Positions 5,031-7,444 of a stretch of 7,444 nucleotides of DNA are shown here, one piece after another (the first letter of the stretch is position 1; each line of letters begins with the position of its first letter). Source of the stretch: Methylococcaceae bacterium (lineage in GTDB: Bacteria; Pseudomonadota; Gammaproteobacteria; Methylococcales; UBA1147); the NCBI GenBank assembly GCA_022616595.1, contig JAKEEL010000048.1, forward strand, positions 1-7,444, in the 5' to 3' direction. The notes below the pieces were generated by a model. The model was not told the origin of the DNA. It saw only the letters and a program-made list of their open reading frames with translations, and searched no databases. The position numbers and the translations under genes are program-made.

Positions 5031-6635
5031 GCAGGACAGCGTCCAGGCCAGCGCGTCCGGGTTCAAGGACTCGGCCCAGAACCAGCCGCCTTCCCGGGAT
5101 GCAATCAGGTGCTCGTTCACCGTGATCAGCAAGCCAAGCACCGTGACTAGCGACGCCAGGACGATTTCCTCGACACCGGCCAAGGAGCGCTCTGAAATCC
5201 ATGCCCGCAATGCGAAGCCAACCGCAGGTATCAGGTAAAGCGCCACCGGAAAATCCCGATAACGCGGGTCGAAAAACAACACCAGGCACATGAACGCCGC
5301 CCCGAACAGAAAGGCGATCCTTAAAATCGCGAGCAGCCGCTCGCTGCCCCGGTAGAGTCGACCATCAACCCGGATCAGATGCATGAGGTCATGAATCGAT
5401 GGAACCGCGGGTGGAGGTTTCCGGTTCGCGCACCAGGCCAAAAGCTCCAAACCGAGACTTAGAATCAACGGCACGAGCAAACCTCCATAGAATCCCGTAA
5501 CCGACCATTCGGTGAACGTCCGATTCGAGGCCCACATGTCCCGCCACGCGGCCACACACGCGTTGCTCGATGCGAAGCTGATCGCGAGCAATAACAAGAC
5601 TTCACCGGGGCCGCTCACGGCCTTCCCGCACAGCAGCAAGGCTGCGAAAATCAACGCACAAACAGCAGCGGACAGGTAGACCCAATCCGGCGCTTCGGCC
5701 ACCGTACCCTGGAACGGAAATTTCTGCGCATCTTTTCGATCGTAAAGTCCCCATGAGCCTCCGACCGTTCCTTCCAACGTTCGCTTCCAAGGCTGGTCGA
5801 AGGCCTCGATCAAGTTGTAGCGGATTTTTTCGCGTTCGGCGCGCACGGCGAATTCGCGAATGAATTTGGCCTGATTGACCAGGCCGGGCTCGGCGCCCTG
5901 GCGCTGGCGGCCACGTCCGGGCCAGCCGGTTTCACCGATCAGGATCGGTTTACCCATGAACACCTGCGCGACGTGATCATAGATACGGCTCACGTGACCG
6001 ACTGCATTTTCGATCCGGATCGGGCGATCTTCCCAGTAAGGAAGGATATGAACGGTAATGAAATCGACTTCATCCTGGAGTTCGCGGTGCTGCAGCCAGA
6101 ACTCCCAGACATCCGCATAGGTGACCGGCACGCCGGGCAATGCCGAATCCACTCGATCGATATAGCTCTTCAGGGTGGACACCGGTTGATCCGCTCGCAG
6201 CAACACCTCGTTGCCGACGATAACTGCTTCGATCGCGGAGCGGTAGGTTTTCGCAACCTTCAATGCGCGCTCAATTTCCGACTCATTGGCGTCACGATCC
6301 GGTCCGATCCAGATTCCCAGCAACACTTTCAGGCCATATTCGGCCGCAATACGCGGAACATCCTGCAGCCCTTGGTTGACGGAATAAATCCGCACGCAGC
6401 GAAATCGCTGCGCGATGAGATTCAGGTCGGCATCGATCTGCGCGGCGGAAACCGTAAGTCCAGGATCGTAGGGTGACTGCCCCGATTCGCGAAACGGTGA
6501 ATAGGACACGCATGGAAGGCGATCGTTCGGCGCGTCCACCAGCGGCACGGGTCTGGTCTTGTCCCAGGCATACACGATGGACAGCAAGGCACAGGCCGCC
6601 AGGATAGCGATTACCAATGCGCGTTTCGTGGGCAT
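4851..6635 (-). CDS. GH17 membrane protein, beta-glucan hydrolase/transglycosylase
   Basis: The 594-residue protein has an N-terminal membrane anchor (about 6-24), a GH17 TIM-barrel domain (about 40-315) and seven more likely membrane helices (about 319-337, 344-363, 379-401, 435-455, 462-480, 488-510 and 527-550). The GH17 catalytic pair is visible: the acid/base Glu143 in VGNEVLL and the nucleophile Glu235 in ILIGETGWPG. Other barrel segments are FRCVRIYSVNQGL (78-90), FITVHILPYW (192-201) and EAFDQPWK (277-284). Proteobacterial relatives are annotated as exo-beta-1,3-glucanase or 'beta-(1-6) glucan synthase' (NdvC-like), and characterised ones act as transglycosylases on beta-1,3-gluco-oligosaccharides. 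The catalytic domain should face the periplasm, so a role in periplasmic or extracellular glucan remodelling is likely. After the last helix a polar tail of about 44 residues is encoded opposite the neighbouring membrane-protein gene. The ATG at 6635 fits the anchor, but no clear ribosome binding site precedes it. Confidence 0.88.
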   Translation of the reverse strand: MPTKRALVIAILAACALLSIVYAWDKTRPVPLVDAPNDRLPCVSYSPFRESGQSPYDPGLTVSAAQIDADLNLIAQRFRCVRIYSVNQGLQDVPRIAAEYGLKVLLGIWIGPDRDANESEIERALKVAKTYRSAIEAVIVGNEVLLRADQPVSTLKSYIDRVDSALPGVPVTYADVWEFWLQHRELQDEVDFITVHILPYWEDRPIRIENAVGHVSRIYDHVAQVFMGKPILIGETGWPGRGRQRQGAEPGLVNQAKFIREFAVRAEREKIRYNLIEAFDQPWKRTLEGTVGGSWGLYDRKDAQKFPFQGTVAEAPDWVYLSAAVCALIFAALLLCGKAVSGPGEVLLLLAISFASSNACVAAWRDMWASNRTFTEWSVTGFYGGLLVPLILSLGLELLAWCANRKPPPAVPSIHDLMHLIRVDGRLYRGSERLLAILRIAFLFGAAFMCLVLFFDPRYRDFPVALYLIPAVGFALRAWISERSLAGVEEIVLASLVTVLGLLITVNEHLIASREGGWFWAESLNPDALAWTLSCLLLSGSVLIPAAVGLRACQGHRAQQESHGRIIPIIQNQPGGAGQGGHESGEARTGEKSQ

Positions 6636-6673
6636 AGGGATGGTACGGAAGGCCGATCTATTCAGGGGGTGAT

Positions 6674-6679
6674 ATTGTA
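6674..6679 (-). promoter_or_regulatory. Candidate -10 for the GH17 gene
   Basis: TACAAT on the minus strand (complement of 6674-6679) is a 5-of-6 match to the -10 consensus. Transcription would start near 6667, about 32 nt before the GH17 ATG. No good -35 is present at 16-18 nt. This is the best candidate in the 173-bp gap between the GH17 and esterase genes. Confidence 0.35.
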
Positions 6680-6743
6680 CGACAGGCCGTATGGATGCGG
6701 AAACAAAGCGTTCATGCTACTGGAGGGCGAAACGATTTGCGGG

Positions 6744-6749
6744 TATGAT
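6744..6749 (+). promoter_or_regulatory. Candidate -10 for the carboxylesterase gene
   Basis: TATGAT lies about 60 nt before the esterase ATG. No acceptable -35 is seen at 16-18 nt, so the call is weak. If used, the transcript would start near 6756 and carry the hairpin at 6763-6788 in its leader. Confidence 0.25.
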
Positions 6750-6762
6750 CTCCCGCGCCAAT

Positions 6763-6788
6763 GCCGGAGCCGCTCGCCGCGGCCCGGC
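6763..6788 (+). repeat. GC-rich hairpin upstream of the carboxylesterase gene
   Basis: GCCGG (6763-6767) plus GCCGC (6769-6773) pair with GCGGC (6779-6783) plus CCGGC (6784-6788), leaving one bulged A (6768) and a 5-nt loop (6774-6778). The ten pairs are all G-C. No T-run follows, so it is not an intrinsic terminator. It ends 20 nt before the esterase ATG and could hinder or regulate translation; that role is inferred. Confidence 0.5.
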
Positions 6789-6808
6789 GCAACCGATCAT
6801 CCTCGACC

Positions 6809-7444
6809 ATGTCCAAATCAAAATTATCCGCGATCGAAATCAACCCTTCGTCCCGGGCCAATGCCTCGATTATCTGGCTGCATGGCCTGGGCGCGAACGG
6901 CCATGACTTCGAGCCGGTTGTACCTTATCTGGGCCTGCCCGCTGCACTGGCGGTAAGATTCCTTTTTCCGCATGCTCCGGAACGCCCGGTGACCGTCAAT
7001 CAGGGCTATGTGATGCGCGCGTGGTACGACATTGCCGAGATCTCCATAAACCGGAAAATCGATCACGCGGGGATCAGGGCTTCGGTCGAACAAATCCATC
7101 AGCTGATCGACTACGAAATCGCGAATGGAATTGCCGCAGGACGAATCATTCTGGCCGGTTTCTCCCAAGGCGGAGTCATCGCACTCGAAGCCGGTCTGGG
7201 TTTTCGGGTACGGATCGCGGGGATTATCGGTCTTTCGACCTATCTTGCCGATAAAAATGCAATTCCATCGGGGGACCTGCCGATTTTTCTAGGACACGGT
7301 TGGTCCGATCCGATCGTGCCTTTCATTCTCGGGCAAGAAGCCAGGGATGTCCTCGTGGAACGCGGTTATGCGGTTGAATGGCATCAATATGCGATGGAAC
7401 ATTCGGTTTCGATGGAGGAAATCCGGGATATCGGCAGGTGGATC
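6809..7444 (+). CDS. Phospholipase/carboxylesterase family alpha/beta hydrolase (3' end cut)
   Basis: The frame is open from the ATG at 6809 to the window edge (212 codons), and relatives of about 220 residues suggest that only a few codons are missing. It is an alpha/beta hydrolase of the PF02230 group (bacterial carboxylesterases related to acyl-protein thioesterase), hydrolysing carboxylic esters of modest chain length; the true substrate is unknown. Visible parts: IIWLHGLGANGHDFEPVVP (21-39) forming the oxyanion region, FLFPHAPERPVTVNQGY (51-67), AWYDI (71-75), the nucleophile elbow GFSQGG (117-122; Ser119), the acid in GHGWSDPIVP (162-171; Asp167) and the histidine in YAMEHSVSMEEIRDIG (194-209; His198). 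No signal peptide is seen, so it is probably cytosolic. The start places the usual short N-terminal strand (AIEINPS) before the WLHG motif. No ribosome binding site is obvious. It is divergent from the GH17 gene. Confidence 0.9.
   Translation, partial: MSKSKLSAIEINPSSRANASIIWLHGLGANGHDFEPVVPYLGLPAALAVRFLFPHAPERPVTVNQGYVMRAWYDIAEISINRKIDHAGIRASVEQIHQLIDYEIANGIAAGRIILAGFSQGGVIALEAGLGFRVRIAGIIGLSTYLADKNAIPSGDLPIFLGHGWSDPIVPFILGQEARDVLVERGYAVEWHQYAMEHSVSMEEIRDIGRWI

Noticed and set aside
5973..6476. 167-codon open frame on the plus strand
   Set aside because: It is antisense to the GH17 catalytic domain, where Glu143 and its flanking motifs are well conserved in the minus frame.
6669..6956. Open frames at 6669-6956 and 6691-6906 on the plus strand
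   Set aside because: They run into the esterase coding sequence in other frames and show no motifs. The esterase frame from 6809 carries the full catalytic triad.

Overview
The window looks like chromosomal DNA of a moderately GC-rich proteobacterium, most likely a gammaproteobacterium. The best pointers are a DUF484 protein, a family typical of Gammaproteobacteria, a Pseudomonas-like phospholipase/carboxylesterase, and a membrane-bound GH17 glucan-active protein of the proteobacterial type. The genes are ordinary, densely packed and on both strands. I see no tRNA, rRNA, CRISPR array, insertion sequence, phage gene or defence cassette. No gene-free stretch exceeds 300 bases; the largest gaps are about 200 bases (1634-1836), 250 bases (3758-4007) and 170 bases (6636-6808), and each holds candidate promoter or hairpin elements.

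Layout. Positions 1-1633 (minus strand) hold an exported pair: a DUF4331 protein, then the start of a second exported protein cut by the window edge, with a strong hairpin between them. Positions 1634-1836 form a divergent promoter region with a perfect 16-bp palindrome, a good extended -10 and a very strong ribosome binding site. That site does not serve the annotated DUF484 start (1837-2511, plus) in a simple way. A type-1 glycerate kinase follows on the minus strand (2588-3757), converging on DUF484. Divergent from it is ndk (GTG start at 4008, plus), encoding an unusually long nucleoside diphosphate kinase with two insertions. A four-helix membrane protein of unknown function (4653-5030, plus) overlaps tail-to-tail by 180 bp with a large GH17 membrane protein (4851-6635, minus). 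A divergent carboxylesterase (6809 onward, plus) lacks only its last few codons.

How they work together. The DUF4331 pair probably acts outside the cytoplasm. The GH17 protein and the small membrane protein may both belong to envelope glucan metabolism; this rests only on adjacency and shared membrane location. Glycerate kinase, Ndk and the esterase are housekeeping metabolic enzymes with no obvious link to one another. I find no clear new multi-gene system. The most interesting items are the long Ndk, the antiparallel overlap of two membrane-protein genes, and the misplaced translation-start signals in front of DUF484.
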